Shown here: piece after piece, positions 26,806-36,019 of the stretch | How positions within the stretch are numbered: position 1 is the stretch's first letter | Layout: the number at the start of each line of letters is the position of its first letter | Assembly (NCBI GenBank): GCA_021324395.1 | Contig: JAJPJG010000057.1 | Coordinates: 26,053-90,052, forward strand | Length of the DNA: 64,000 nt | Direction: 5' to 3' | Source of the DNA: Spartobacteria bacterium | Lineage (GTDB): Bacteria; Verrucomicrobiota; Verrucomicrobiia; Chthoniobacterales; Chthoniobacteraceae | Notes under the pieces: model-generated | Told to the model about the DNA's origin: nothing | The model's database searches: none | What the model saw: only the letters and a program-made list of their open reading frames with translations | Position numbers and translations under genes: made by a program

Positions 26806-28344
26806 CTACTTTTCTACAAGGGTAAGAGTAAAGGTGCTGCCTTGTCCGGGAGCGCTGATGAAAGTGATTTGTCCATTTAAGAGCGCAGCCAGCTTTTGAC
26901 TTAGGTGCAGGCCTAGTCCGGAGCCTTCTTCGTGTGCGGTGGTGGGTGAGGCAGTCGCCTGCTCAAATGCTTGAAATAGCTTCGCCTGCTCTGTTTCGGG
27001 TATGCCTATGCCGGTATCTTGGACGCTAAATTCAGTAAGCCTCGCACCTTTGGCTCCTCGCTGTTTGCAGCTTACGCTGACGCTTCCTTTTTCGGTAAAC
27101 TTAATTGCGTTGCCGCATAGGTTCAGAAGGATTTGACTTAGCGCTCTGCGGTCTGTGCGCACGATAGCTTCGCCGGGTGGAAGCTTTACTTCAAAAGCAA
27201 TTGCTTTGTTTTGAGCCAGCGCCCGGAGTGAAGAGGCTACTTCGTTAACCACTTCCTGACATATCACGGGCTCGATGGTTAGCTGATATTTTCCCGACTC
27301 GACTTTTGCCAGGTCGAGCAGTTCGTTAATAAGCGAAACCAAATGACGGCCGCTGGTTTGAATGATCCTGAGCTGCTTTTCCTGCTCGGGAGTTAACGGC
27401 CCGGCCAGCTTCATAAGCAGTGTGCCGGTAAAGCCGATGATCGCATTGAGCGGTGTGCGTAACTCATGACTCATCGCAGCTAGAAAGCGGTCCTTTGCGA
27501 GATTCGCGTCTTCCAGCTCGAGATTCTTTTCGGAGAGCGCCTGCTCGATTTGTTTGCGTGCCGTGACGTCGCGGATTGAAGCCGAGGTTAGTTTTCCTTC
27601 CTCGGTTTCGAGCGGACTAAGACTTATCTCGACGGAAAATTCGGTGCCATTCTTGCGCAGTGCACAGAGATCTGAATTTGAATCCATCCCGCGCGTTTTC
27701 GAATGCGCGGTAAAATGATTCCGCAGCCCGGTGTGATTTTCGCGGAATCGATGCGGGATCAGCGCTTCGACATTGCATCCGAGAAGTTCCTCGCGCGAAT
27801 AGCCGAATAGTCTCTCGGTCTGCGAATTGATGAGCACGATTTTGCCTTTATCGTCCACGATAACCATCGCGTCCGGCGCGGACTCGAGCAGGTCGCGAAA
27901 TTTGCGTTCGCTTTTTTTATGCTCGGCGATTTCCGATTGCAGCGCATCATTGAGCCTCTTCCAATCGCTCGCGCACGGCAGCGCCGCAGCTTGCGGCGCG
28001 AGCTTTACCAAAAGCAGCGCGGTTCCCAATGAAGTCAGCGCGGTGACCGCCTTGACGCTGCCGGAGAGCCAGTAATCGGCGTGCCAGATATTCCAAACTT
28101 CGAGCAAATGCGTGGTGCCGCAGGCCATGATGAAAACGGCGAAGCAGACAAACATCCAATTGAACTCAATGCCGCTCCGTTTGCGGACGAAATAGATCAG
28201 CGTGATCGGAATCGAATAATACGCCAGCGTGATCAGCGAATCGGAAATCGCATGCAGCGCGATCAGGTTTTTCGCCCAAAAATAGCAATGGCCATGAGGC
28301 ATGAAGGGCGCGCTCGCAAGCGACGCAATGAGGGGAAATAACAT
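26806..28344 (-). CDS. Ethylene-receptor-like histidine kinase (ETR1-type membrane domain, PAS, HisKA, HATPase)
   Basis: 512 residues from the ATG at 28344 (a TTG at 28380 is possible). Residues ~25-125 hold three helices with the ethylene-binding-domain pattern of ETR1: ISDSLITLAYYSIPITLIYF then FIMACGTTHLLEVWNIW. These keep the Asp, Tyr, Ile-Pro, Cys and His that form the copper/ethylene site. A PAS domain (~165-280), HisKA (MSHELRTPLNAIIGF) and HATPase (DTGIGIPETEQAKLFQAFEQ, GSGLGLHLS) follow. No receiver is fused; the receiver gene is two bases downstream. Bacterial homologues are best known from cyanobacteria. Confidence 0.85.
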   Translation of the reverse strand: MLFPLIASLASAPFMPHGHCYFWAKNLIALHAISDSLITLAYYSIPITLIYFVRKRSGIEFNWMFVCFAVFIMACGTTHLLEVWNIWHADYWLSGSVKAVTALTSLGTALLLVKLAPQAAALPCASDWKRLNDALQSEIAEHKKSERKFRDLLESAPDAMVIVDDKGKIVLINSQTERLFGYSREELLGCNVEALIPHRFRENHTGLRNHFTAHSKTRGMDSNSDLCALRKNGTEFSVEISLSPLETEEGKLTSASIRDVTARKQIEQALSEKNLELEDANLAKDRFLAAMSHELRTPLNAIIGFTGTLLMKLAGPLTPEQEKQLRIIQTSGRHLVSLINELLDLAKVESGKYQLTIEPVICQEVVNEVASSLRALAQNKAIAFEVKLPPGEAIVRTDRRALSQILLNLCGNAIKFTEKGSVSVSCKQRGAKGARLTEFSVQDTGIGIPETEQAKLFQAFEQATASPTTAHEEGSGLGLHLSQKLAALLNGQITFISAPGQGSTFTLTLVEK

Positions 28345-28441
28345 GAGCGGAACAGACCCAGCTAATGTAAACGGCTGCAATAATGCGCGCTACGACTTTA
28401 ATTACCTACTCATTTTACCTTAGGTGAAAATACGTAGGTGA

Positions 28442-29092
28442 TCATCTCGCGATGTGATTGCGAATCGCGTAACGGATCAAATCTTTGGTCGTATGCAGCT
28501 GCAGTTTCCGCATGACGCTGGCGCGATGGGTATCGACGGTCTTGATACTCAAACCCATCTTTTCTGCGATCTCCTTTGAGAGCGCGCCTTTGACGATAAG
28601 CTGCACAACTTCGATTTCGCGCGGGGTGAGTTCCAGCGCGAGGTTATTTGCCTTTTTGTCGCGCACATGCACCTTGGCCAGGTCAGACACACTCTCTGGA
28701 ATATACATTTTGCGCTCGGCGATCGTCTCGACGGCTTCCAGGAGCAGGCTGGCGGTGTCACTTTTCAAAATGCAACCGCGCGCCCCGGCCTCGAACACTT
28801 CGGATAAAATCGGTTCGATATCGCACATCGTGAGAATGAGAACTTCAATCGCGGGATGATCTTTGCGAATGCGGCGCGTCGCCTCGATGCCGTTCATTAT
28901 CGGCATTTGGATGTCCATGATGATGATGTCGGGCAAATGCTCGCGCGCGAGATCCACCGCGTCACTGCCGTTCGTCGCTTCGGCGCAAATGTTCCAATGC
29001 GATCGCGCGGCCAGCAGACTGCGCAGACCTTGCCGCACCATTGTGTGGTCGTCGGCGAGCAGGAGTTTGAGCGGCTTACTGCTACGTTTCAT
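28442..29092 (-). CDS. NarL/FixJ-type response regulator
   Basis: 216 residues: receiver (LKLLLADDHTMVRQGLRSLL; IIIMDIQMPIMNGIEATRRI; CILKSDTA) and LuxR-type helix-turn-helix (LTPREIEVVQLIVKGALSKE ... SIKTVDTHRASVMRKLQL). Its start overlaps the end of the NarX-type kinase upstream by eleven bases, so the two form a cognate pair. Probably a transcription activator or repressor; targets unknown. About 100 bases separate it from the ethylene-domain kinase operon. Confidence 0.92.
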   Translation of the reverse strand: MKRSSKPLKLLLADDHTMVRQGLRSLLAARSHWNICAEATNGSDAVDLAREHLPDIIIMDIQMPIMNGIEATRRIRKDHPAIEVLILTMCDIEPILSEVFEAGARGCILKSDTASLLLEAVETIAERKMYIPESVSDLAKVHVRDKKANNLALELTPREIEVVQLIVKGALSKEIAEKMGLSIKTVDTHRASVMRKLQLHTTKDLIRYAIRNHIAR

Positions 29093-30929
29093 CCAACGGA
29101 ATAAATGCCTTCACAACGGTCCCCGGCGACCTTTCCTCGATTTTCAAATGACCGCCGAGCTGCTTCAAGCGGCCGCTCATCCCGGCGATGCCGATGCCGA
29201 GGGAAACAATCTCATCGTCAGTGGAAATCGGTTTATTAAGCCCGACTCCATCATCTTCAATCTTCAGCTCAACACCTTCCCGGGTGCGGGAAAGCGTCAC
29301 ACTCGCCGTCGCGGTGTGCGCGTGGCGGTGGATATTTCCGAGACTTTCCTGCACCACTCGGAACAGCGCCGTTTCAATTTCGTCCGCCAAACGTTCCATG
29401 TCATACGATGCATCGTAGCGAACGCTGATGCCGCTCCGCTGCGCAAAACCGTCGATGTATTGGCGCAATGTTTTCGCGAGGCCGAATGTTTCGAGCAGCG
29501 GAGGATGCAGCAGGTGCGAGATCGTGCGAATCTCACGGCCGCATTGGTTGATGATGTCAATGCTGTCTGCGAGCAGTTTCTCGGCTTTCGCATCACGACC
29601 GGATATCCACATCCCGAGCTGGCCAAGGTTCATGCAAACAGCCGCGAGCGCTTGCGCCGTCGAGTCGTGCAGCTCGCGCGCGATGCGCCGGTGTTCCTCG
29701 TCCTGCACTTGCAGCAGCCGCCCGGACAAATTGTGCAGCGCTTCCTCGGCGCGCTTGCGTTCAGTAATGTCCACGCCGACTCCGCAAATCAAAAGAACGC
29801 GACCTTCGTCATCGAAAACCGGAAACTTGCTGACGAGGCAAAACACCGTTTTATCGCCTTTCGAATATGTCTCGAGCGTCTGAACCTGAGCGCGTGTAGC
29901 GAGCGCTCTTTCATCATTTGCCACCAGAGGCGCCGCGATGTCGTCGGGCCAGAGCTGCTCATCCGTGCGTCCGAACCAGTCGCACGAATCGTTAAACATC
30001 AGTTCGTTCCAATATTTGTTCAAATAAAGATAACGCCGATTGATGTCCTTCATCCACGCAAAGCCCGGCATGTAATCCATGAATGCCATGAGCTGCTGCT
30101 CGCTCTCACGCAATGTGTTTTCGGCCTGCTTACGCTCCGTGATGTCCTGCATGACGGCCATATGCGTGTCAGGCAGGATATTCGCGACCGCGCGATATTC
30201 GACGAAACGCGTCGAGGCGTCCTTGCACACGACTTCGCACTCACCACTTTGACGCGCACCGGCGATGAATTTTCGCCACGCTTCGTGCACCGCCTCGCGA
30301 TGTGATGCGGGCGTCAGATCCCATACCGTGAGCCGCAGAAGCTCATCGTGCGTGTAGCCGAGCAGGTTGCAGCCGGCGGGATTTGCATCGACGCAGCGCC
30401 CGTTGTTATCAGCGAAAAAAATCGCGTCGAGTGCGTTGTCGAATAATGCTCGCAAGCGCCGCTCCTGCTCCGAAACTTTGTCCAAAAGCACACGCTTGTG
30501 CTCACGCTCATACTCCTCGACCGCAAAACTCGCGGGCTTTGATGTGCCGGCCGCGGCCAACGCGCTTTCTATCGCGCTGAGAATTTCTTGCGGCGTCGCC
30601 GGCCGCACCAGCACTTGTAAAACGCCGCCCAGTTTCGCGACCGACTCGACCTGCTCGCGCCGATAAGCACCCGTAAAAATAATCACCGGCGTCGCTGCGA
30701 ACTCCGCATCACTGCGCAGCTCGCGCACAAAATCGTATCCATCCATCACCGGCATGAGAATGTCGGTAATCGCGAGATCAGGGCGCTCGGCACGCAAAAC
30801 GTCGAGCGCATCGGCGCCATTCGACGCCTCCACCACATGATATCCCGCCGCGGAAATGAGGCGCCGAAGCAGTTCACGGCTCAATTCCTCATCATCAACG
30901 ACAAGAACTTTGATGGGGTCACTAACCAT
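29082..30929 (-). CDS. REC-PAS-PAS histidine kinase of the NarX/HisKA_3 class
   Basis: 615 residues from the ATG at 30929 (the frame extends to 30968 without similarity). Order: receiver (IKVLVVDDEELSRELLRRLI; AITDILMPVMDGYDF), PAS (~165-290) and PAS/PAC (~295-415). A dimerisation HisKA_3 box has the phospho-His in HRRIARELHDSTAQALAAV. The HATPase has EIETALFRVVQESLGNIHRH and DDGVGL. HisKA_3 kinases normally pair with NarL-type regulators, and one overlaps its 3' end. No membrane segment, so it is a cytosolic sensor. Confidence 0.9.
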   Translation of the reverse strand: MVSDPIKVLVVDDEELSRELLRRLISAAGYHVVEASNGADALDVLRAERPDLAITDILMPVMDGYDFVRELRSDAEFAATPVIIFTGAYRREQVESVAKLGGVLQVLVRPATPQEILSAIESALAAAGTSKPASFAVEEYEREHKRVLLDKVSEQERRLRALFDNALDAIFFADNNGRCVDANPAGCNLLGYTHDELLRLTVWDLTPASHREAVHEAWRKFIAGARQSGECEVVCKDASTRFVEYRAVANILPDTHMAVMQDITERKQAENTLRESEQQLMAFMDYMPGFAWMKDINRRYLYLNKYWNELMFNDSCDWFGRTDEQLWPDDIAAPLVANDERALATRAQVQTLETYSKGDKTVFCLVSKFPVFDDEGRVLLICGVGVDITERKRAEEALHNLSGRLLQVQDEEHRRIARELHDSTAQALAAVCMNLGQLGMWISGRDAKAEKLLADSIDIINQCGREIRTISHLLHPPLLETFGLAKTLRQYIDGFAQRSGISVRYDASYDMERLADEIETALFRVVQESLGNIHRHAHTATASVTLSRTREGVELKIEDDGVGLNKPISTDDEIVSLGIGIAGMSGRLKQLGGHLKIEERSPGTVVKAFIPLDET

Positions 30930-31004
30930 CTCGTGCGCAATTATTAGCGAAATTTGCGACGAACGCAAATTCTGACTTCAAAAAATTAGTGCTAGTCCTT
31001 TTCC

Positions 31005-31943
31005 TTAGAAATACGCGCGAAACTTTTCCACGTTGGCCTCGATCCGCTCGCGCAAAGCAATTGTCGCATCCGCAGGCGCACTCGTCTCGCGCGCGACTGC
31101 AACGCAGAGTTTCACGAAATTTTCCAGATCACTCACCGACACAAACTCGCTCGCGATTTTTTGCTCCGGACCGCAGTTGTGATAATTGCCGAGCGCGATG
31201 CAGAGCGCGGCGCTCGTGTAGCCGTAGAGCTGATACGCGGTCGCTTCGCACGTGCCGCCGGACATGAGGCAGCGTTGCACTGCGATTTCGTTTTTCACCG
31301 CGATGTTCGTCAAAGCAGCTGTCGCAGCTGAATCAAATATCGATGTGCGATCACCGACGCGCACAATCGGCCCATCCCCCATTCGCGCCGGCGGTCGCTC
31401 GGCGCTGGTTTCGAGCGAAATGATCGTGAGCGTTTTGGACAGCCGCGCGGCTTGCGCGAGTTTGATCGCACCGACAAAACCGACTTCCTCCGCGCGCGTA
31501 AAAATTCCGGCGCATGCGCATTCGGTGTTCGCTTCTTCCAACCACTGAAACATTGCAAGAATCGTGACGCAGCCAATCAAATCGTCGCACGCACGCGAAT
31601 GAATTTGCCCGTCGCGCAGTTCAAATGGCGGCAAATCCCACATCGCAAAATCGCCGAAATTTTTCGTCTGCGGCTCGCGCAGATATTCCGGCGGAACGCT
31701 GCCGAGAAAATGCCCGGCGACCCAGCCGGGATGATCCATGTGCGCGGCAAACGCGTAACGCGCCTCCGCATTTCCGCGACGATAATGCGCGATAATGTTT
31801 CCGAAATCGTCGCGCTCCGCGGTGACATGCGGACACTGCGCAAGTTGCGCGAGAATTTCGGCAGCGACACGTTCCTCGTGAAATGGCGCGGTTGGCTGCT
31901 CGAGCACGGTGCGAGTGAGCGAAAGGAGTTTTTGATTTTCCAT
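31005..31943 (-). CDS. M42-like metallo-aminopeptidase
   Basis: 312 residues from the ATG at 31943 (an in-frame extension to 32090 lacks similarity and overlaps the divergent gene). Metal-site motifs are AAHMDHPGW (His, Asp), SRACDDLIGCV (bridging Asp), TRAEEVGFVGA (catalytic Glu pair) and GNYHNCGP (distal His). This order is typical of M42 glutamyl/tetrahedral aminopeptidases. Cytosolic peptide trimming is the likely role. The gene diverges from the acyltransferase gene across only 25 bases, so the two share a short promoter region. Confidence 0.82.
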   Translation of the reverse strand: MENQKLLSLTRTVLEQPTAPFHEERVAAEILAQLAQCPHVTAERDDFGNIIAHYRRGNAEARYAFAAHMDHPGWVAGHFLGSVPPEYLREPQTKNFGDFAMWDLPPFELRDGQIHSRACDDLIGCVTILAMFQWLEEANTECACAGIFTRAEEVGFVGAIKLAQAARLSKTLTIISLETSAERPPARMGDGPIVRVGDRTSIFDSAATAALTNIAVKNEIAVQRCLMSGGTCEATAYQLYGYTSAALCIALGNYHNCGPEQKIASEFVSVSDLENFVKLCVAVARETSAPADATIALRERIEANVEKFRAYF

Positions 31944-31968
31944 CACGCGCTGTTTTACTACGCCGCAC

Positions 31969-32934
31969 ATGCTTGCGTGGAAAAAATTCCGCCATCGTCT
32001 CGAATGGTTCGGCTGCGACCTGCTCGCGCGCGCCGTGCCGCGCCTGCCGCGCAGCGCGTGCGTGGCAATTGCAAACGCGCTCGGTGCCATCGCGTTTTTT
32101 TTCGATGCGCGCGGGCGCGAAGTGGCGCTGGCGAATCTCGAGGCGGCATTCGGAAATCGTTACACTGAAAAGGAGCGCGAGCGGATCGCGCGGGCTTCGT
32201 TTCGCAATTTCGCGCGGACGATGATCGACTTGTTTTGGTCCCCGCGACTGCGGATGGAGAACCACAAAAAATATCTCACGCTCGAGGGCGCCGAGATTTT
32301 ACAAAAGCTGAAGGCGGAAGGCCGCGGCGCCATCATCATGTGTGTCCACCAGGATAATTTCGAGTGGGCGAGCCTCGCGTGCGGGTTTCATGGATTTCCA
32401 ACAATGATCGTTGCGGAGAATTTCAAAAACCCGCTCCTCGGGCCGATTTTCAACCGGCTGCGCGAAGTCTCAGGACACCAGATCATCGCGCAGGAAAACT
32501 CAATGTTTCGTTTGCTTAAACAAGTGAAACGAGGCGGCTTTGCGGGGATGCTGGTCGATCTCAATCTAAAGCCGACACAGGCTGCGGTCGTCATCGAGAC
32601 GTTTGCGATGAAAACGTGCGTGACAATGCTGCACGCCGTGCTCGCGAAACGCGGCGGCGCGGCGCTGGTGCCGCTCGACAGCCGGCCGTTTCCCGACGGC
32701 ACGTGCCGCGCGATCTTGCATCCGCCGATCGAAATTTCCGAAAACGCATCGCTGCAGGAAATCGCGCAAAAGTGCTGGGATTATTTCGAGCCGTGGGTGC
32801 GTGAAGATCCCGAATCGTGGATGTGGGCGTATAAGCATTGGCGCTACGAGCCCGCCGATGCGACGCGACCGTATCCGTTTTACGCGAATGTGTCCTCGAA
32901 GTTTGAAAAATTGCGCGCGCAGATGAAATCGTAG
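31969..32934 (+). CDS. LpxL/HtrB-like lipid A acyltransferase-family protein
   Basis: 321 residues. An N-terminal amphipathic/hydrophobic region (LPRSACVAIANALGAIAFFF) is followed by ANLEAAFG and the acyltransferase active-site block CVHQDNFEWASL, an HX4E motif (HQDNFE in place of HxGNWE). Further family signatures are GGFAGMLVDLNLKPTQ and the C-terminal PESWMWAYKHWRY. The family transfers acyl chains to lipid A precursors or related glycolipids at the inner membrane. It supports an outer membrane with LPS-like lipid. The next gene starts 45 bases on. Confidence 0.88.
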   Translation: MLAWKKFRHRLEWFGCDLLARAVPRLPRSACVAIANALGAIAFFFDARGREVALANLEAAFGNRYTEKERERIARASFRNFARTMIDLFWSPRLRMENHKKYLTLEGAEILQKLKAEGRGAIIMCVHQDNFEWASLACGFHGFPTMIVAENFKNPLLGPIFNRLREVSGHQIIAQENSMFRLLKQVKRGGFAGMLVDLNLKPTQAAVVIETFAMKTCVTMLHAVLAKRGGAALVPLDSRPFPDGTCRAILHPPIEISENASLQEIAQKCWDYFEPWVREDPESWMWAYKHWRYEPADATRPYPFYANVSSKFEKLRAQMKS

Positions 32935-32979
32935 CGGTTGACAAAGCGGACGCGATGCGCTTTGTGCAGGGTGCAATTT

Positions 32980-33621
32980 ATGAAACGACTTCTGCCATTT
33001 CTCCTCGTCGTGCTCAGCGTCGCGTTTCTCGCGGGCTGCGCGACTACCCCGCTCGGCAAACCTTATCACGTCACCGCCTACAAACCGCATAATCCAGGCG
33101 CGGTGCGCGTGAAAGTTTCGACGTCCACGCAGCACATTTACGTGATGGAAGGCGACCGCTGCCTGATGGCGGTGCAAGGCTGCGTCGGTGAAAATGGCGC
33201 GACACCACTCGGGCATTTTAGTGTGATCAACAAGATTCGCAGCAAACGCTCCGGCACATTTGGTTTTACAAGCAGCGGACAGCCCGCCGACGCGCACAAA
33301 GGCCAGTCGGTCGCGGTCGGTTATCCGATGGGTTTCTGGGTCGAATTCGCGCCGGCGTATGGCTTTCACGAAGGCTTCGTCTGGTCCATCCCGCGCACCC
33401 ACGGCTGTATTCGTTTGCACAAGGAAGCAGCGGCGCGTTTGTTTGCGCTGACGAAAATCGGCACGCCAGTGGACATCGCGACGACACAGCCGGAGGACGC
33501 GACCGTGGGCAAATCGGTGCAGAGACTTGATCAACGAAACGATCCCGATCCGCCTGCTTCGACGCTGATGTCCGAGCATTATTTCCAGGATCCGCCCGGC
33601 CAGCTCTTGATCGAGCAATAA
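32980..33621 (+). CDS. YkuD-type L,D-transpeptidase lipoprotein
   Basis: 213 residues from the ATG at 32980. The signal peptide ends in a lipobox LAGC (about residue 22). The YkuD domain spans ~35-165, with catalytic HGCIRLHKEAA (His-Gly-Cys-x-Arg) and a preceding conserved His in GFHEGFVW. L,D-transpeptidases make 3-3 peptidoglycan cross-links or attach lipoproteins to the wall. Here anchoring to a membrane is predicted. Its stop overlaps the ispH ATG by one base. Confidence 0.88.
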   Translation: MKRLLPFLLVVLSVAFLAGCATTPLGKPYHVTAYKPHNPGAVRVKVSTSTQHIYVMEGDRCLMAVQGCVGENGATPLGHFSVINKIRSKRSGTFGFTSSGQPADAHKGQSVAVGYPMGFWVEFAPAYGFHEGFVWSIPRTHGCIRLHKEAAARLFALTKIGTPVDIATTQPEDATVGKSVQRLDQRNDPDPPASTLMSEHYFQDPPGQLLIEQ

Positions 33622-34850
33622 TGAGCACGCCTGCTCCCAGTGCCGCGCCTGCGAAGCGCGTGAATTTGCGCACGCCCGACGTGATGGCCGCGGTGCAGGC
33701 GCAGGTCGAATCGCATTATCGCAGCGAGATCGTCGAGAAGCTACGCGCCAGCGGCGGCACGCTTACGCGCGAAGGCGTGACGGTGAAGCTCGCGAAGCAA
33801 TTCGGCTTTTGCTACGGCGTCGAGCGCGCGATCGACCTCGCTTACGCAGCGGCAAAAGTTTTTCCCGATCGCCGCCTTTTCATCCTCGGCGAAATCATTC
33901 ACAACCCCGAGGTCAACGAGCAAATTCGCGCGCTCGGAATCAAAAATCTGATCGGCAAAAATAAGGAAGCGGAGGTCGACGATCTCACGCCCGAGGACGT
34001 GGTGATCGTGCCGGCGTTCGGCACCGACGTGACGACGCTCGCGCGCATCAAGGATCGCGGCTGCCAGATCGTCGACACGACATGCGGCGACGTGATGAGC
34101 GTCTGGAAACGCGTGAGGCAAAACGCGAGCGACGATGTGACTTCGATCATCCACGGAAAGGCCGAGCACGAGGAAACCAAGGCAACCGCGAGCCGGGCGA
34201 TTGTCAGCGGCAAAGGGCATTATCTTATTGTGTTAACGCTCGCTGATACAGACTACGTTTGTGGCTACATTCGTAATGGTGGCGATAAGCAGGCGTTTTT
34301 GGATAAATTCAAGGGCGCCTACAGCCCCGGCTTTGATCCCGATGTGCATCTCCGGCGTGTCGGCGTCGCGAACCAAACAACGATGATGCGCGGCGAAACC
34401 GAGGAAGTTCAACGCCGCATCGAAGCGGCGATCAAAGACCGCGATGGCGATCAAGGTGTTAAGCAAAGCTTCCGCTTTTTCGACACCATCTGCGGCGCAA
34501 CGCAGGAACGTCAGGACGCGCTCCGCGACATGTTTAACGAATCGATGAACCTGCTCATCGTCGTCGGCGGTTACAACAGCTCGAACACGTCGCATCTCGC
34601 CGAGATGGGCGAGGAAAAATTGCCAACGTATTTTATCCGCAACGCCAGCCGCCTGCAGTCGCGTGAAAAAATTACGCACTACGATTTGCACCAAAAACGC
34701 GAAATCGAAACGGCGAACTGGCTGCCGCAACGTCCGCTCACCATCGGCATCACCGCCGGCGCGAGCTGCCCGAACAACCTGATCGAAGATACGATCATCC
34801 GTCTTTTCGAGTTGCACGGAGTCCCGCGCGAACAACTCCTCGCGAACTAG
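33621..34850 (+). CDS. ispH: 4-hydroxy-3-methylbut-2-enyl diphosphate reductase (long form)
   Basis: 409 residues. Three conserved Fe-S cysteines occur in AKQFGFCYGVERA (about C64), QIVDTTCGDVMS and GASCPNNLI. EIIHNPEVNEQI and the central TTMMRGET support IspH. The length and N-terminal extension match the long form seen in cyanobacteria and several other phyla rather than the ~315-residue enterobacterial form. It makes IPP and DMAPP in the last step of the MEP pathway. It is co-transcribed with the L,D-transpeptidase and convergent with the phosphoesterase (four-base overlap). Confidence 0.94.
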   Translation: MSTPAPSAAPAKRVNLRTPDVMAAVQAQVESHYRSEIVEKLRASGGTLTREGVTVKLAKQFGFCYGVERAIDLAYAAAKVFPDRRLFILGEIIHNPEVNEQIRALGIKNLIGKNKEAEVDDLTPEDVVIVPAFGTDVTTLARIKDRGCQIVDTTCGDVMSVWKRVRQNASDDVTSIIHGKAEHEETKATASRAIVSGKGHYLIVLTLADTDYVCGYIRNGGDKQAFLDKFKGAYSPGFDPDVHLRRVGVANQTTMMRGETEEVQRRIEAAIKDRDGDQGVKQSFRFFDTICGATQERQDALRDMFNESMNLLIVVGGYNSSNTSHLAEMGEEKLPTYFIRNASRLQSREKITHYDLHQKREIETANWLPQRPLTIGITAGASCPNNLIEDTIIRLFELHGVPREQLLAN

Positions 34851-35626
34851 CGATTCGCGAGTTCGAGTTCCGGCAATGGCTCGACGATTTCCGGCTCGGC
34901 GACAAAGTTGGTAATCAACTCGATATTGCCGCGGTGATCCTCGATCAGCGCCGAGCAGCTCTCGACCCAATCACCGGAATTGAAATATTCGATGTTGTCG
35001 ATGCGGCGGATGCCAGGCGAGTGGATGTGGCCACAAATGACGCCGCTCACGGAAAAGTCGCGCGCGTAACGTGCGATCGCTTCCTCGAATTTTCCGATAA
35101 ATGAGACGGCGTCTTTCACGCGCTTTTTGACGTAGGCGCTGAGCGACCAATAGCCGAGTCCAAAGATTTTGCGCAAAGCGTTAACAGGGGTGTTTAGCCG
35201 CAAAAGCAATTGATAACCAACGTCGCCAACGAACGCGAGCCACTTGATGTTCTGCACGACTGTGTCCAGCTCGTGGCCGTGCATCACGAAAAGCCGGCGT
35301 CCGTCCGCCGTGACGTGTATCGCATTTTGCCGGATTTCGATATTCCCGTAAGTCCCGAAAAAGCTGGTGACGAATTCGTCGTGGTTGCCCGGAATGTAAA
35401 TCACGCGCGTGCCTTTGCGCGCTTTGCGCAGGATTTTTTGGATCACGTCATTGTGCGCCTGCGGCCAGTAAATGCCGCGGCGAAGCTGCCAGACGTCGAT
35501 CAAATCGCCGACGACATAGAGCTGCTCGACGTCGTAATCGCGTAAAAATCGGAGCATCGCCTCGGCCTGACTTCCTTTGGTGCCGAGGTGCAGGTCGGAA
35601 ATCCACGCGGCGCGGTAGGTTTTCAT
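34847..35626 (-). CDS. LpxH-like calcineurin-fold metallophosphoesterase
   Basis: 259 residues with the dimetal phosphoesterase blocks AWISDLHLGTKG, VVGDLIDVW, IPGNHDEFV, FVMHGHELD and VICGHIHSPGI in order. This arrangement resembles UDP-2,3-diacylglucosamine hydrolases and their relatives, often annotated as UDP-2,3-diacylglucosamine diphosphatase. It could cleave UDP-2,3-diacylglucosamine in lipid A synthesis, which fits the LpxL-like gene nearby. Other phosphodiester substrates are possible. Convergent with ispH. Confidence 0.83.
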   Translation of the reverse strand: MKTYRAAWISDLHLGTKGSQAEAMLRFLRDYDVEQLYVVGDLIDVWQLRRGIYWPQAHNDVIQKILRKARKGTRVIYIPGNHDEFVTSFFGTYGNIEIRQNAIHVTADGRRLFVMHGHELDTVVQNIKWLAFVGDVGYQLLLRLNTPVNALRKIFGLGYWSLSAYVKKRVKDAVSFIGKFEEAIARYARDFSVSGVICGHIHSPGIRRIDNIEYFNSGDWVESCSALIEDHRGNIELITNFVAEPEIVEPLPELELANR

Positions 35627-36019
35627 GCGCCTTCATTGCCGCCACTACACACCGTTGTCAAACTTCTAACCCCTTTATGTGCAAAATGTCACACAATCGT
35701 AACATAATCGCCGCTAAACCCGCAAAATAAGCCATCAGCATCCGCGCATGAACATTGCTCTGGGAAAGGCGCAGCAACCGAAAATCACCATGCGTAAACG
35801 GAAAAAATCAATCCGCCAGATTCTGCGCGAAGCTTATCGCGCGCACTGTCGCGACAAAACCACGCGAATCGCGGTGAAACGCTGCCTCGGCTGCCGGTGA
35901 ATAACTTGTGAACACATTGCCACATGTTTGTCACACAAACTCGCATTCCGTAATTTTACGGAGAGAAACTCAGTAGTCTCCGCTGCGGCCATCGCACGCG
36001 GTTTGCTCCTACAAAGGTT
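35627..36019. other. 393-bp intergenic region
   Basis: Holds the divergent promoters of the phosphoesterase (minus) and receiver gene (plus, with an AAAGG ribosome-binding site near 36013) and a doubtful 50-residue basic frame at 35748-35900. The bases around 35900-35960 are relatively AT-rich. No RNA gene or repeat was recognised. Confidence 0.5.
35748..35900 (+). CDS. Possible 50-residue highly basic peptide
   Basis: ATG at 35748, TGA at 35898-35900. The product has an unusual Lys/Arg content (for example ITMRKRKKSIRQILREAYRA, then two cysteines near the C-terminus in RCLGCR). There is no clear ribosome-binding site and I do not recognise it. It might be a small nucleic-acid-binding protein, or a chance frame. 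Confidence 0.3.
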   Translation: MNIALGKAQQPKITMRKRKKSIRQILREAYRAHCRDKTTRIAVKRCLGCR

